Counted from the stretch's first letter, positions 18,209 through 27,570 are shown. The stretch is 64,000 nucleotides of DNA from Alphaproteobacteria bacterium (GCA_013911655.1 JACESU010000001.1:816063-880062); one strand, 5' to 3'. Numbers and translations are program-made. The notes: generated by a model not told the origin, from the letters alone.

Positions 18209-19288
18209 ATGACACAAAGTTTTGCCAAAAAGAATCCCCTTGAGCTTCAAGGGCGGGGTCTTGTAGGGCTTTTGGATACCACGGGGACTTACCACGTGGA
18301 CCGCTATCCCTGGGCTTATCAAGCCTGGAAGCAACAGCAGCAAATTCACTGGATGGGGGAAGAAGTCCCCTTGGGAGAAGATATTAAGGACTGGCAAAAG
18401 GACGCGCTTAGTACCAGCGAAAAACACCTTCTCACACAGATTTTTCGTTTTTTCACCCAGTCAGACGTAGAGGTCAGCGATAACTATTTCAAACGGTATA
18501 TCCCGATCTTTCAGCCCCTTGAGATACAGATGATGATGGCCGCTTTTACCAATATGGAAACGGTGCATATTGATGCGTACGCCCTTTTGCTCAAAACGCT
18601 CGGGATGCCGTCCAGCGAATTTCAAGCGTTTCGCCAGTACGGCGCCATGCGCGCAAAGTCAGACTATATGAAGACCTTTGGAACGGATACTTGTGCGGAC
18701 GTTTCAAGAACCCTTGCGATGTTTGGAGCCTTTACCGAAGGCATGTCTCTTTTTGCAAGCTTTGCCATGCTCATGAATTTTCCCCGTTTTAATAAAATGA
18801 AAGGGATGGGGCAAATTGTGAGCTGGTCTGTTAGGGACGAATCACTCCACTGCGCCTCCCTTATTCGGTTGTTTCATGAGTGGAACGCGGAGACTAACTC
18901 CCTGACTAAAGAAGTTGCAAGCGATATCACTGAGGTCGGCAAAACCATGGTGGGCCTCGAGGATAAGTTTATCGAGCTTGCCTTTGAGCTTGGCGACGTT
19001 CAGGGATTAACGCCACAAGATGTGCAGCAGTATATTCGCTATATCGCCGATTGGCGGCTAACGCAGCTAAAGCTACAACCGCTTTATGGATATTTTGAAG
19101 GGAAAGATGGCACCTACGAACAGCGCCGCCCCCACCCCCTACCCTGGCTTACGGCCATCCTTAACGGCGTTGAGCACGCAAATTTTTTTGAAGCGCGAGC
19201 AACCGAATATACAAAAGCCGCGACCAAAGGCGAGTGGCACGGCGATGACGGGGTCTGGCAACAGTTTGGAACAAAAAAGGCGTCCTAA
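18209..19288 (+). CDS. nrdB: Class I ribonucleotide reductase, small (beta) subunit
   Basis: 359 residues; GGGAG lies upstream of the ATG. It is the ferritin-like radical-generating subunit partnering NrdA. Metal-ligand helices are visible: TQSDVEVSDNYF, FTNMETVHIDAYALLL (E and H ligands), FTEGMSLFASFAM and WSVRDESLHCASLI. The tyrosyl-radical residue is expected in the HIDAYALLL helix. It is in an operon with nrdA under the B12 riboswitch. A terminator overlaps its stop codon. Confidence 0.95.
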   Translation: MTQSFAKKNPLELQGRGLVGLLDTTGTYHVDRYPWAYQAWKQQQQIHWMGEEVPLGEDIKDWQKDALSTSEKHLLTQIFRFFTQSDVEVSDNYFKRYIPIFQPLEIQMMMAAFTNMETVHIDAYALLLKTLGMPSSEFQAFRQYGAMRAKSDYMKTFGTDTCADVSRTLAMFGAFTEGMSLFASFAMLMNFPRFNKMKGMGQIVSWSVRDESLHCASLIRLFHEWNAETNSLTKEVASDITEVGKTMVGLEDKFIELAFELGDVQGLTPQDVQQYIRYIADWRLTQLKLQPLYGYFEGKDGTYEQRRPHPLPWLTAILNGVEHANFFEARATEYTKAATKGEWHGDDGVWQQFGTKKAS

Positions 19289-19300
19289 GGACGCCTTTTC
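19275..19300 (+). terminator. Rho-independent terminator of the nrdAB operon
   Basis: AAAAGGCGTC and GACGCCTTTT form a stem that overlaps the nrdB stop codon. Because it has A-rich and T-rich flanks on both sides, it can also serve the convergent minus-strand gene at 19321. Confidence 0.85.
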
Positions 19301-19320
19301 GATCAAAGTACTTGACGCAC

Positions 19321-20070
19321 TTATTTCGTGACCACAAACCATCCGGGATGTGTAACAAAAGTCTCTGCGTTATAAGGCTTTTGGGCACAAGGCCCTCCGC
19401 CCAAAATTCTTTCTGTCAACATACAGTCAGAAAATCCTGCGTTTTGGAAGAACTCTTTAAGCTGGGCGGTGTATGCTGCCTCAAACCGAGGACGTTCATC
19501 ATTAAAGGCCTCAAAATCTTCCTGTGTTAACCACTGATTAAAAGGATTCAAAAGACCTTTTACCAAAAGGCCATGGAGTTGCGCTTTGTGCTCGTCGTTA
19601 CTGGCAAAGTTGCCACCCCACATATAATTAAACTCTAGGGTTCCTCCATCCTTCAAAAGGCGTGCAAGCCCTTTAAAGATATTTAGCACCAAGTCCGGGT
19701 TCTCTAGTTTGAAACCTGTTTCTGTTCTCACAGCAGTATCATTTTCAATCTCGCCGTTAAAAACAGTTGTAGGAATATTGCATAGCAAGATCTTATCAAA
19801 AGAGGCCTCAGGTGCGTTCGCGAGTTTTTCTTGGGTGATCAGATCATCCTCAAGATCGGGTTTTGCAGCAGCTTGACAGTCCACATGATAGAATGTTGTA
19901 TCATAATTATGATAAGCATGCCCTTCACCCATGGCCATGATTTTAGGCGCGTCCCCTCTTTCTTCTAGATACTCTGTAACAGTGCGTGACGCAGACGCAA
20001 AGACATTGACAGTCCACACTGCCGCTGCCATGACCGATAAAATCGAAATTCTTTTAAAAATCTTTTTCAT
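19321..20070 (-). CDS. Exported methyltransferase-like (Rossmann-fold) protein
   Basis: 249 residues with an N-terminal signal peptide (ISILSVMAAAVWTVNVFASA). The mature part follows a class-I methyltransferase pattern: an early strand PKIMAMGEGHAY at the place of the SAM-binding motif, FYHVDCQ as the acidic strand, FDKILLCNIPTTV as motif IV, and ARLLKDGGTLEFNYMWGG as the post-motif strand. The glycine-rich loop is atypical (MGEGHA rather than GxGxG). Known SAM methyltransferases are normally cytoplasmic, so export is odd. It may be a catalytically dead fold or a secreted effector; function unknown. Confidence 0.6.
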   Translation of the reverse strand: MKKIFKRISILSVMAAAVWTVNVFASASRTVTEYLEERGDAPKIMAMGEGHAYHNYDTTFYHVDCQAAAKPDLEDDLITQEKLANAPEASFDKILLCNIPTTVFNGEIENDTAVRTETGFKLENPDLVLNIFKGLARLLKDGGTLEFNYMWGGNFASNDEHKAQLHGLLVKGLLNPFNQWLTQEDFEAFNDERPRFEAAYTAQLKEFFQNAGFSDCMLTERILGGGPCAQKPYNAETFVTHPGWFVVTK

Positions 20071-20802
20071 CTATTTTTCTCCAATACTTTCAAATAAAAA
20101 ACACCAGATACCAATATATAAGAAATCCAAGAATGTCAATTTTTCAAATTATTTCTATAAAAGATATACTTATCCGCTTCTATAGACGTGATTTATATAA
20201 AGATTTTTATTAAACTTTTTAGGATATAAGAGATATCTTTGATCACTGCAAAGAAAGCGGCGTGGCTGAGGCTTGTGTCTATTTATCCTTTGGGACGTGC
20301 TGCCCCCACGCGCGTCTTTATCACACATCCCCGCTTTTTTGTAGACCTCTCGGGTATCTGTATTCAACAAGCGCCATTATATAGTGCGCGACCTATATGC
20401 AAAAATTCGAAATTTTTATTGGTAACATACCAACGATCATGGATATTTTATCGGCAGTAAATTTACAAAACTACAGCTTTACCCTCGAAGCCTCTTCTGT
20501 GTACCCAAGGGACTACGTATCGAAACAATGGGAGCTCTTATCTGTCTTGGCAAGGCCGTCCTTTGGGATTATAGCCCCCTTTTCAGTCTGATTTGTAACT
20601 TGTACTTTTTAGGAGGTAAAGTCACTGTTCCTCTGATTAGGCATCTAGCAAATCTTTTTGCAGCCCTCAGATTCATTTCTATTCAGGTTAACAACCAAGC
20701 AACATGTCTTTTGGATGATAGGAGTACCTTTAAACATACCCGACGCGAGGAAGGTATCTCATTTCCGGATTTAATCTCTCGGTTTGGCAAAAGCTGTGCT
20801 AC
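20071..20802. other. Long gene-poor stretch
   Basis: About 730 bases with only short open frames on both strands and no convincing gene. The first 200 bases are AT-rich and should hold the promoter of the minus-strand gene ending at 19321. Short plus frames at 20239-20460 and 20397-20591 have no ribosome-binding site or known motif. It may be remains of a lost gene. Confidence 0.4.
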
Positions 20803-22497
20803 TTACCTCTTCGCGAGTCTTCTCACGCGGTCTTTCATATCGTCCACAAGGGTTGAAATGCGCGACGTGTTGGCTGAAATTTCCCGCGTGACGGCGCTTT
20901 GTTCTTCGATGGCGCCTGCAATGCTGGATGTGTACTTGTTAACAGTATCAACAAGTGTTGTGATATTATCAATGGAACCGCGAAGCGTTTGTGAGGCTTG
21001 CTGCACGGTTTTAATTTCTTTTGCAACTTCTTCGGTTGCCTGCGCTGTCTGGCTGGCAAGACTTTTTACCTCAACGGCTACCACCGCAAAGCCTTTACCT
21101 GCCTCGCCCGCGCGCGCCGCCTCAATGGTTGCATTCAAAGCCAAGAGGTTTGTTTGCCTTGCAATTTCCTCGATAATGCGAATGATACTTTCCATGGCTG
21201 TTGTCGTGCTAATTAAATGCTCAGCCGATGATCCCACATGGGCGGTCGCCTCGGTAATATTGGCCGTCGCGTCCGTAGTCATGGACATGTTTTTGCTAAT
21301 CTCATTAATGGACGCTGACATTTCTTCGATGGCGGCGGCCACTGTCTGTGTGCTGCCAGATGTGCTGTCAGCCAAGTTAGAAACTTCCATGACTTCAGTA
21401 AGATCAGACGCGTATTTCACCACCTTGAACGGCCGACCGCTCATATCAAGGATGGGGTTATAGGACGCTTGAATCCACACGTCATGACCGTCTTTGGCAA
21501 TTCTTCTATAGACACGCGCGTCAAATTTCCCACTACGAAGTTTTTGCCAAAAATCAATATATTCTTGGCTTTGCCCTTCGGCGGGATCTACAAACATTCT
21601 GTGATGCTTTCCTTTGACTTCATCAAGGGTGTAGCCCATAACCTTCAAAAAATTGCCATTGGCATTAATTATTGTGCCGTCCATATTAAACTCGATAACG
21701 GCCTGAGCTTTGTTGATGGCTTCAATTTGTCCACTATTATCAGCATGTTGTAACTTTTGCGCCGTCACATCGGATGCAAATTTAACAACCTTAAAGACTT
21801 TTCCGTTCATATCAAGGATGGGGTTATAGGACGCTTGAATCCACACCTCTTTTCCGTCTTTTCCCAAGCGCTTGTATTCGCCGGCGCGGTAATCACCTTC
21901 ACGAAGTGTCTTCCAAAATTGCTCATACTCACGGCTTTTGGCATATTCTGCGTCGATAAACATGCTGTGATGCTTGCCGCGCACTTCTTCGATGGTATAC
22001 GCCATGACACGTAAAAATTTGTCATTCGCCGTAATAACCGTGCCATCCAAATTAAATTCAATGACGGCTTGGGATCTGCGAATGGCCTCTACCTGTCCCT
22101 GGTAATCAGCCTTTTCATGGTGCGCGCTTGTCACATCCAGCGCACACTTGACGACATGTTCAACATGACCCTTTTCATCTTTGACGGGGCTATATGACGC
22201 TTCAATCCAAACTTCTCGTCCGCCTTTTCCAAGCCTTTTAAAAGTGCGAGAGACACATTCACCGTTAGCAAGTGTCTTCCAAAAGTCGGCGTAGTTTTGT
22301 GAGTTTGCATCGTCGCTCGCCACAAACATGCGATGATGACGTCCTTTGATTTCATCAAGGGTATAACCCATCACCTCTAGAAAATTCTGATTAGCTTCGA
22401 TGATCGTCCCATCGGGCTTAAACCTAATAATGGCAAGAGAGCGGTCAAGAGCCGTCAGTTCGTGCTGGGCGTTTGAAGTCGTCGCATGAGAAAACAT
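20803..22497 (-). CDS. Soluble methyl-accepting chemotaxis protein with three tandem PAS domains
   Basis: 564 residues, no membrane segment. Three PAS repeats of about 122 residues (roughly 15-137, 138-260, 261-383) have nearly the same wording: [40 protein letters not shown] and [20 protein letters not shown], each followed by an EVWIxASYxPxxD segment. The C-terminus is an MCP signalling hairpin with the conserved tip [20 protein letters not shown] and [15 protein letters not shown], which contacts CheA/CheW. The PAS cysteine/histidine content does not show the cofactor; haem or flavin for redox or O2 sensing is possible. GGGAGGGGG precedes the ATG. No che genes are in the window. Confidence 0.92.
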   Translation of the reverse strand: MFSHATTSNAQHELTALDRSLAIIRFKPDGTIIEANQNFLEVMGYTLDEIKGRHHRMFVASDDANSQNYADFWKTLANGECVSRTFKRLGKGGREVWIEASYSPVKDEKGHVEHVVKCALDVTSAHHEKADYQGQVEAIRRSQAVIEFNLDGTVITANDKFLRVMAYTIEEVRGKHHSMFIDAEYAKSREYEQFWKTLREGDYRAGEYKRLGKDGKEVWIQASYNPILDMNGKVFKVVKFASDVTAQKLQHADNSGQIEAINKAQAVIEFNMDGTIINANGNFLKVMGYTLDEVKGKHHRMFVDPAEGQSQEYIDFWQKLRSGKFDARVYRRIAKDGHDVWIQASYNPILDMSGRPFKVVKYASDLTEVMEVSNLADSTSGSTQTVAAAIEEMSASINEISKNMSMTTDATANITEATAHVGSSAEHLISTTTAMESIIRIIEEIARQTNLLALNATIEAARAGEAGKGFAVVAVEVKSLASQTAQATEEVAKEIKTVQQASQTLRGSIDNITTLVDTVNKYTSSIAGAIEEQSAVTREISANTSRISTLVDDMKDRVRRLAKR

Positions 22498-22621
22498 TTG
22501 AGCCCCCTCCCATTGGTGCTTTTTTTAATTAGACTCTCGCATGTTAAGCAGGCTTTCTAAAAAAATCGTAAAGAAATAGAGATTTTCTTCTAATATTTTT
22601 CGTTTTTTCTTAAGTCTAGAA

Positions 22622-23212
22622 TTGATACTCTTTCAAACGGTTCAACATCTCGAAATCAGCCTCGTGCAACACGCTTCCTTTCTTACCTCTGGCCTAAAGA
22701 TTAAGAAAGCGACTTTGGAAGACGTACCTGCCATTGCCCACATTCATCTCTCTTCCTGGCAATACACCTACCGACATCAATTTCCAAAACCCTATCTTGA
22801 CGGTCTTTCCCTTGATGAGAAAATTGTTCAATGGACGCAGTACTTTGAGCGTAAAGGGGAGAAAACATGCTCACTTTATCTTGCACTCAACAACGAGCAA
22901 CCTGTGGGATTTATCTCCTTTGGACCCGGTAGAGACAGCGCTTACGCCCAGCAAAGCGAAATCTATGCCCTTTATCTGATTCGTACCCATTGGGGTAACG
23001 GGATTGGACACACACTTTTCAAGAAAGCTGCACAAAAAATGTCGTCTGACGGCGCGGCAGACGTTTACCTGTGGGCTTTGGACAGCAATACGCAAGCGCT
23101 ACACGCCTATCAAAAGTGGGGAGGAGAAGTCCATCCCCACATTAAACGGGTTTTTACTCTTGAGGGTCAATCTTTTCACGAAGTATACGTTACGTTTCCA
23201 ACACGCCTCTAA
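22622..23212 (+). CDS. GNAT-family N-acetyltransferase
   Basis: The frame opens at a TTG at 22622; a GTG at 22664 or another codon close to the domain start (LKIKKATLEDVPAIAHIHLS) may be the real start, and none has a good ribosome-binding site. The GNAT core is clear: EIYALYLIRTHWGNGIGHTL is the acetyl-CoA-binding motif A, and LWALDSNTQALHAYQKWGG is motif B. Substrate unknown. It is convergent with the flavin oxidoreductase gene; the stop codons overlap by 4 bases. Confidence 0.85.
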   Translation: MILFQTVQHLEISLVQHASFLTSGLKIKKATLEDVPAIAHIHLSSWQYTYRHQFPKPYLDGLSLDEKIVQWTQYFERKGEKTCSLYLALNNEQPVGFISFGPGRDSAYAQQSEIYALYLIRTHWGNGIGHTLFKKAAQKMSSDGAADVYLWALDSNTQALHAYQKWGGEVHPHIKRVFTLEGQSFHEVYVTFPTRL

Positions 23213-24306
23213 TCCGCGCGATATCTCGAAAGCCAATGAGCATAAGGGGCAGGCATTACCCAGGCTGGATTATCGATCTTTAAGGCTTTGGCCGCCATAA
23301 ACGGCCAGTGGGGGTTTGCAAGCATGGGTCGCGCCAACATCACAAGGTCAAGAGCCCCTTCTTTGATGAAAGAGTCTGCCATCACGGGGTCACTAATGAA
23401 CCAGCTGGAAGCACTGGGGAGCCCTGTTTCTTGACGGACCCTTGACGCTGTTGGCACCATAAAGTTGGGACCCCATGGAATGTTAGCGTCAGGCGTTGAA
23501 AAGCCCATACTGCAATCCACAAGATCAAGGCCTTCTTCTTTCATTTTCTTAAGCAGTTGTATCGTTTCTTTTAAGGTTTCTTCGTCACGGCCATCATATT
23601 CGATCACGCCAACACGCGCTGTTAGGGGTAGATCACGGGGCCATACTTTTCTCACAGCTCGCAGAGTTTCCAGCATAAACCGACCCCGATTATCGGCCCC
23701 TCCTCCATAAGCATCTTGACGCTGATTAGCATGGATAGACAAAAAACTTTGGGCAAGATATCCATGGGCAAAGTGCAGGACAAGCCACTCAAATCCGGCC
23801 TCCTTTGCGCGTAGCGCTGCCATCACAAAGTCATTTTGGACGCGTTGAATATCCTCAAGACTCATGGCACGCGGCACGCGCGGCAGATTATCGCCGTGCG
23901 ACAGCGCTGAAGGCCCAATGATAGGCCATGATAAGGGATCATCCTCTGACAAGTGATTGTCCCCTTCCCACGGGCGCCTCGCGCAAGCCTTTCGTCCAGC
24001 GTGACCCAACTGAATCCCAGGAACAGCTCCTGCAGCCTTAATGTCCCTTACAATTTGAGTGAGTTCTTTTTTTTGATCATCATTCCAAAGTCCTGTATCC
24101 CCATAAGTGATACGTCCCTCAGGCGAAACGGCCGTGGCCTCAACAATCACAAGACCTGCACCGCCCCGTGCAAGTGCTGGATAGTGCGCGCGGTGCCACT
24201 GGGTCACCACTCCGTCGTCTGCGCTATATTGACACATGGGCGACACCGCAATACGATTTTTAAGCATAACACTTTGAAGTTTAAATGGAGCAAAAAGTCC
24301 CTGCAT
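23209..24306 (-). CDS. NADH:flavin oxidoreductase of the old yellow enzyme family (YqjM-like)
   Basis: 365 residues, TIM-barrel FMN enzyme. The start LFAPFKLQSVMLKNRIAVSP is followed by MCQYSADDG, where the Cys corresponds to the redox-modulating Cys of YqjM. Further marks are QLGHAGRKACARRPW, the HFAHGYLAQSFLSIHANQR active-site block with two His, and the late phosphate-binding VMLARPMLANPHWP. Members reduce activated C=C bonds of enones and nitro compounds with NADPH. Neighbouring genes for aldehyde and peroxide handling suggest electrophile detoxification; that is inference. Confidence 0.93.
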   Translation of the reverse strand: MQGLFAPFKLQSVMLKNRIAVSPMCQYSADDGVVTQWHRAHYPALARGGAGLVIVEATAVSPEGRITYGDTGLWNDDQKKELTQIVRDIKAAGAVPGIQLGHAGRKACARRPWEGDNHLSEDDPLSWPIIGPSALSHGDNLPRVPRAMSLEDIQRVQNDFVMAALRAKEAGFEWLVLHFAHGYLAQSFLSIHANQRQDAYGGGADNRGRFMLETLRAVRKVWPRDLPLTARVGVIEYDGRDEETLKETIQLLKKMKEEGLDLVDCSMGFSTPDANIPWGPNFMVPTASRVRQETGLPSASSWFISDPVMADSFIKEGALDLVMLARPMLANPHWPFMAAKALKIDNPAWVMPAPYAHWLSRYRAD

Positions 24307-24331
24307 GTTATTCTCTTTTTTTAAGATCTCC

Positions 24332-24350
24332 TTTACTTTATTTTAACCAC
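24332..24350 (+). promoter_or_regulatory. Possible CtrA-like site in a divergent promoter region
   Basis: TTTA, seven bases, TTAACCAC between the divergent oxidoreductase gene and the gene at 24456. One mismatch to TTAA-N7-TTAA. The surroundings are AT-rich, so this is weak. Confidence 0.25.
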
Positions 24351-24455
24351 AAAGAACAAAAATACAAAAAGAATAAAAATAAAAAATTCTATATTATTCA
24401 AGATCGTAGATTTTATTAAAATTTTACCTATTTATTGAAAGGTCTCACACAAAAA

Positions 24456-24842
24456 ATGCTGAGCAAAGATGATATTAATCCACGTCTTCTTAAAAGTTGC
24501 CCCACGTTCAAGGCCTCCTATGCGCTTTTAGACCAAGAGGAAAAAAACCTGTCGTATATTGTGGCGTCCCACTTCGCGCATCACTTGCTCTTTCTTTACA
24601 CACAAGGACAACTTGAACACTTTTCTGCTGTAGGAGAATTGATTGAAACTTTTCACAATGAAGGTGACACTTATGTACAAGAGGTCGCCATCATTGGCCT
24701 CCTAGAAGGAATTCAAAATGTCTGGATGAACGCAGGTGTTGATCCAGACAATTTCGCGGTCTACTTGCGCCCACAAAGCAAAAAAGCTTGGCAACAACTT
24801 AATGATTTTTGGCAAGGCAAACCCCTTGCGGGGAATGAATAG
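24456..24842 (+). CDS. Small helical cytoplasmic protein, possibly DUF7674
   Basis: 128 residues from the ATG at 24456 (an upstream TTG at 24435 is less likely). The protein is soluble and helical, with the conserved-looking stretch LIETFHNEGDTYVQEVAIIG followed by LLEGIQNV. This pattern recalls the DUF7674 family, often found as small stand-alone proteins of unknown function. Assignment is from memory of the motif and tentative. It precedes the alcohol dehydrogenase gene by about 70 bases on the same strand. Confidence 0.55.
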   Translation: MLSKDDINPRLLKSCPTFKASYALLDQEEKNLSYIVASHFAHHLLFLYTQGQLEHFSAVGELIETFHNEGDTYVQEVAIIGLLEGIQNVWMNAGVDPDNFAVYLRPQSKKAWQQLNDFWQGKPLAGNE

Positions 24843-24910
24843 GGTTTTTTAAAACAAATTTCAAAAAGTGCTAGAATTAAGGTTATCAACAAAAAAAAGG
24901 CAGGGAAACA

Positions 24911-25966
24911 ATGACAACAAAGGCTTATGGTGCGGCATCTGGAACCACCCCTCTTGGACCTATGACTCTCGAGAGGCGCGTCCTCAAACCAAGGGACGTA
25001 GCTATGGATATTCTTTATTGCGGCGTGTGCCATTCGGACGTCCACACAGTCAGAAGTGAATGGCCAGGCACACTTTATCCCTGCGTGCCAGGGCATGAAA
25101 TCATTGGGCGCGTCACAGACGTTGGCATCGACGTGACACGCTTTAAGCCAGGGCAAATCGTTGGCGTTGGATGCATGGTTGATAGTTGCCGCACGTGCGC
25201 CTCGTGCAAAGAGGATCTTGAACAATACTGTGAGGGACCCAAAGGCTTTACAGGCACCTACAACGGCGCCGAAGATAACGGTCAGCACACTTACGGTGGT
25301 TACGCGGAACACATTGTCGTGGACGATCATTTTGTGTTGAGTATTTCCCACGATGAAAAAGATCTTGCAGCCGTCGCGCCTTTGTTATGTGCGGGGATTA
25401 CCACCTGGTCACCACTGAGGCACTGGGGGACAGCTCCTGGCAAAAAAGTCGGCGTTGTCGGCATTGGCGGTCTTGGCCATATGGGCATCAAACTCGCACG
25501 CGCTCTTGGCGCTCATGTGGTGGCCTTTACAAGCTCTGAAAGTAAGGTAAAGGACGCCCTGAAACTTGGTGCCCATGAAGTCGTCATCTCAAAGGATGCA
25601 AGTGCCATGGCGTCCCATACGCGCAGTTTTGATTTTATTCTTAATACCGTTGCAGCCTCTCATAATCTTGATGCCTTTATGACGCTTTTGAAACGAGACG
25701 GCACCATGACACTGGTGGGGGCCCCTTCTACGCCGCACCCCTCGCCCACTATCATGAACCTGATTTTTGGCAGACGCTCCCTTGGGGGATCTTTGATAGG
25801 CGGCATCAAAGAAACCCAAGAAATGCTTGATTTCTGTGCCAAGCATCAGATCACATCCGAGATCGAGCTCATTCCCATACAGGATATCAACACCGCCTAT
25901 GATCGAATGGTTAAAAGCGATGTGAAATACCGATTTGTCATTGATATGGCCTCCCTTAAAGGGTAA
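24911..25966 (+). CDS. Zinc-dependent NADP(H) alcohol dehydrogenase (YahK/cinnamyl type)
   Basis: 351 residues, medium-chain dehydrogenase. Catalytic zinc ligands are in CGVCHSDVH and PGHEIIGRV, with a later Cys in LLCAGITTW. The structural zinc loop is GCMVDSCRTCASCKEDLEQY. The Rossmann motif GVVGIGGLGHMGIKLA lies near residue 180, and FTSSESKVKDAL follows, as in NADP-preferring aldehyde reductases. It likely reduces aldehydes to alcohols in the cytoplasm. An AGGCAGGGAAACA sequence precedes the ATG. Neighbours fit an aldehyde or electrophile response. Confidence 0.95.
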   Translation: MTTKAYGAASGTTPLGPMTLERRVLKPRDVAMDILYCGVCHSDVHTVRSEWPGTLYPCVPGHEIIGRVTDVGIDVTRFKPGQIVGVGCMVDSCRTCASCKEDLEQYCEGPKGFTGTYNGAEDNGQHTYGGYAEHIVVDDHFVLSISHDEKDLAAVAPLLCAGITTWSPLRHWGTAPGKKVGVVGIGGLGHMGIKLARALGAHVVAFTSSESKVKDALKLGAHEVVISKDASAMASHTRSFDFILNTVAASHNLDAFMTLLKRDGTMTLVGAPSTPHPSPTIMNLIFGRRSLGGSLIGGIKETQEMLDFCAKHQITSEIELIPIQDINTAYDRMVKSDVKYRFVIDMASLKG

Positions 25967-26070
25967 TGCACCTTGGCGCGCTTTCTTTTTAGGCGGGCGC
26001 GCCTTAAGCCTTTATTGTCTGTAAAGAATAAGTTATGCTGCAAAAACTATCGTTCTTTTTGTATCATCCT

Positions 26071-26900
26071 ATGCCTCCCCAAACAATTTTCATTACAGGT
26101 GTTTCCTCTGGTCTTGGGTATGATTTTGCCCGTGCCCTTCTTGAGCACGGGTACGTGGTTTATGGCGCCGCCAGGGATATGAAAGACGTCACCTCTCTTG
26201 TTCAAAAAGGCTTAAAAGCCGTGCACTTAGATCTGTGTGACGACGAACACATTATCAACGCGGCTCAAGGAATCACGCAGTCTCCCTTGATGTGCTGATT
26301 ATCAACGCCGGCATTGGTATTTACGGTGCCCTTGAAGACATCCCCCTCTCAACTGCAAGAGAGCAATTTGAGGTCAACCTTTTCGGACACGCGCCCTTGA
26401 CGCAGCTTTTCCTTCCCGCCATGCTACAAAAGTGAGGCGGAAAAATCATCACTATCTCGTCCATGTCCGGTAAACTCTACAGTCCTCTTGCGGGTTGTTA
26501 TCACGCGAGCAAGCACGCCCTCGAGGCCTGGTCTGATTGCCTACGTTTAGAACTTCACCCATTTGGCATTCAAGTGGTTTTGATTGAACCGGGCGCCGTT
26601 GCGACTGAGTTCTCCCATAAATGCTTGAACGCCTTGAGGCGCATTCAGCGCGTACACCGTACGCCCCTTTAACAGCGCGCCTCAAAGCCCATACCCGTCG
26701 CTCGGTGACGCAACGAAAACGGTCCCTACCCCACGTCATTACGGGGGTCCTTCTCAAAGCCGTCAAAGCCAAAAACCCCAAACGCCGCTATGTGGCGGGA
26801 AGATACACCCGTCTCTTGCTTTTTTTTCGGCGGTTTTTAGGAGACGCTTTTTTGATGAGCTTATGCTGCGAGCCTTTAGATGGCGCCGCGCGCACCCTTC
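26071..26900 (+). pseudogene. Short-chain dehydrogenase/reductase pseudogene
   Basis: Three frames together give one SDR. The first encodes PQTIFITGVSSGLGYDFARA (TGxxxGxG cofactor motif) and stops after a frameshift near 26280. The second continues LDVLIINAGIGIYGALEDIP, has an in-frame TGA at 26433, and goes on with GGKIITISSMSGKLYSP and the catalytic YHASK. The third starts after another frameshift near 26620 (KAKNPKRRYVAGRYTRLL). Two shifts and a stop mean it is inactive unless the sequence has errors. It sits between two redox genes. Confidence 0.88.
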
Positions 26901-26967
26901 TAGCACACGTGACTAACGCGTCACTTTTTTGTGTGATAGGATTAAAAAAAACAAGGGAGATCTTACC

Positions 26968-27444
26968 ATGACGCAGCGCCTTAATTATGTCCGTCTTTCA
27001 CCAGAGTCTTATAAAAAACTCATGGAATTAAGTGATACGGTTAAACAGAGCTCCCTGAGTCAACAGCTCATTGACCTTGTGTTTCTGCGGGCCTCTCAAT
27101 TAAATGGATGCGCCTTTTGTGTAGACATGCATAGTAAAGAAGCGCGCCTCCACGGCGAGGACGAGCTACGCCTCCATCACCTTGTGATCTGGCATGAATC
27201 CCCTCTTTTCACGGAAAAAGAACGCGCCGCCCTTGCCTGGACCGAAGCCCTTACCCATCTTTCTCAAACAGAAATCGATGACATGTTCTTTGAAGAAACT
27301 AAACCCCATTTTGACGAAAAGGAACTTTCTGATCTGACCTATGCCATTGCGACCATCAATGCGTGGAACCGTCTGGCCGCCCCCTTTAAGGCAACACCAG
27401 GCGCCGCTGATACGGCTTTGGGACTTACAGGCTGGCGGTCCTAG
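26968..27444 (+). CDS. AhpD-like carboxymuconolactone decarboxylase-family protein
   Basis: 158 residues from the ATG at 26968, preceded by AAGGGAGA. The motif LNGCAFCVDMHSKEARLHGE contains the CxxC and downstream His typical of AhpD-type alkylhydroperoxidase-fold proteins, which reduce peroxides or act as peroxidase adaptors. The rest is helical (FTEKERAALAWTEAL). It lies in a cluster of redox and detoxification genes directly after the SDR pseudogene. Confidence 0.9.
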   Translation: MTQRLNYVRLSPESYKKLMELSDTVKQSSLSQQLIDLVFLRASQLNGCAFCVDMHSKEARLHGEDELRLHHLVIWHESPLFTEKERAALAWTEALTHLSQTEIDDMFFEETKPHFDEKELSDLTYAIATINAWNRLAAPFKATPGAADTALGLTGWRS

Positions 27445-27540
27445 CGCAGGCGAGCGCTTCCCCTCTTTGGCGTACAGATTCGGATAAACGACTAAACTGC
27501 TTGAGATAAGACCCCACATAATTTCAAACATATTCAAATG

Positions 27541-27570
27541 AATACGAATTTTTTCATTGTTCGTATTTTT
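27541..27570 (+). terminator. AT-rich dyad, possible terminator of the AhpD-like gene
   Basis: AATACGAA and TTCGTATT, 11 bases apart, are followed by TTT. It may terminate the upstream gene or be a second regulator site just before the palindromic operator. Confidence 0.4.

Noticed and set aside
19527-19541. TTAACCACTGATTAA, an exact CtrA-type motif
   Set aside because: It lies inside the coding part of the exported methyltransferase-like gene, far from any start, so chance is likelier.
20239-20460. A 73-residue open frame on plus in the long gap
   Set aside because: No ribosome-binding site, no known motif and poor amino-acid composition; kept only as part of the gap entry.
20528-21463. 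A 311-residue open frame on plus
   Set aside because: It lies opposite the triple-PAS chemoreceptor gene, whose sequence is unmistakable, and shows no ribosome-binding site or family pattern.
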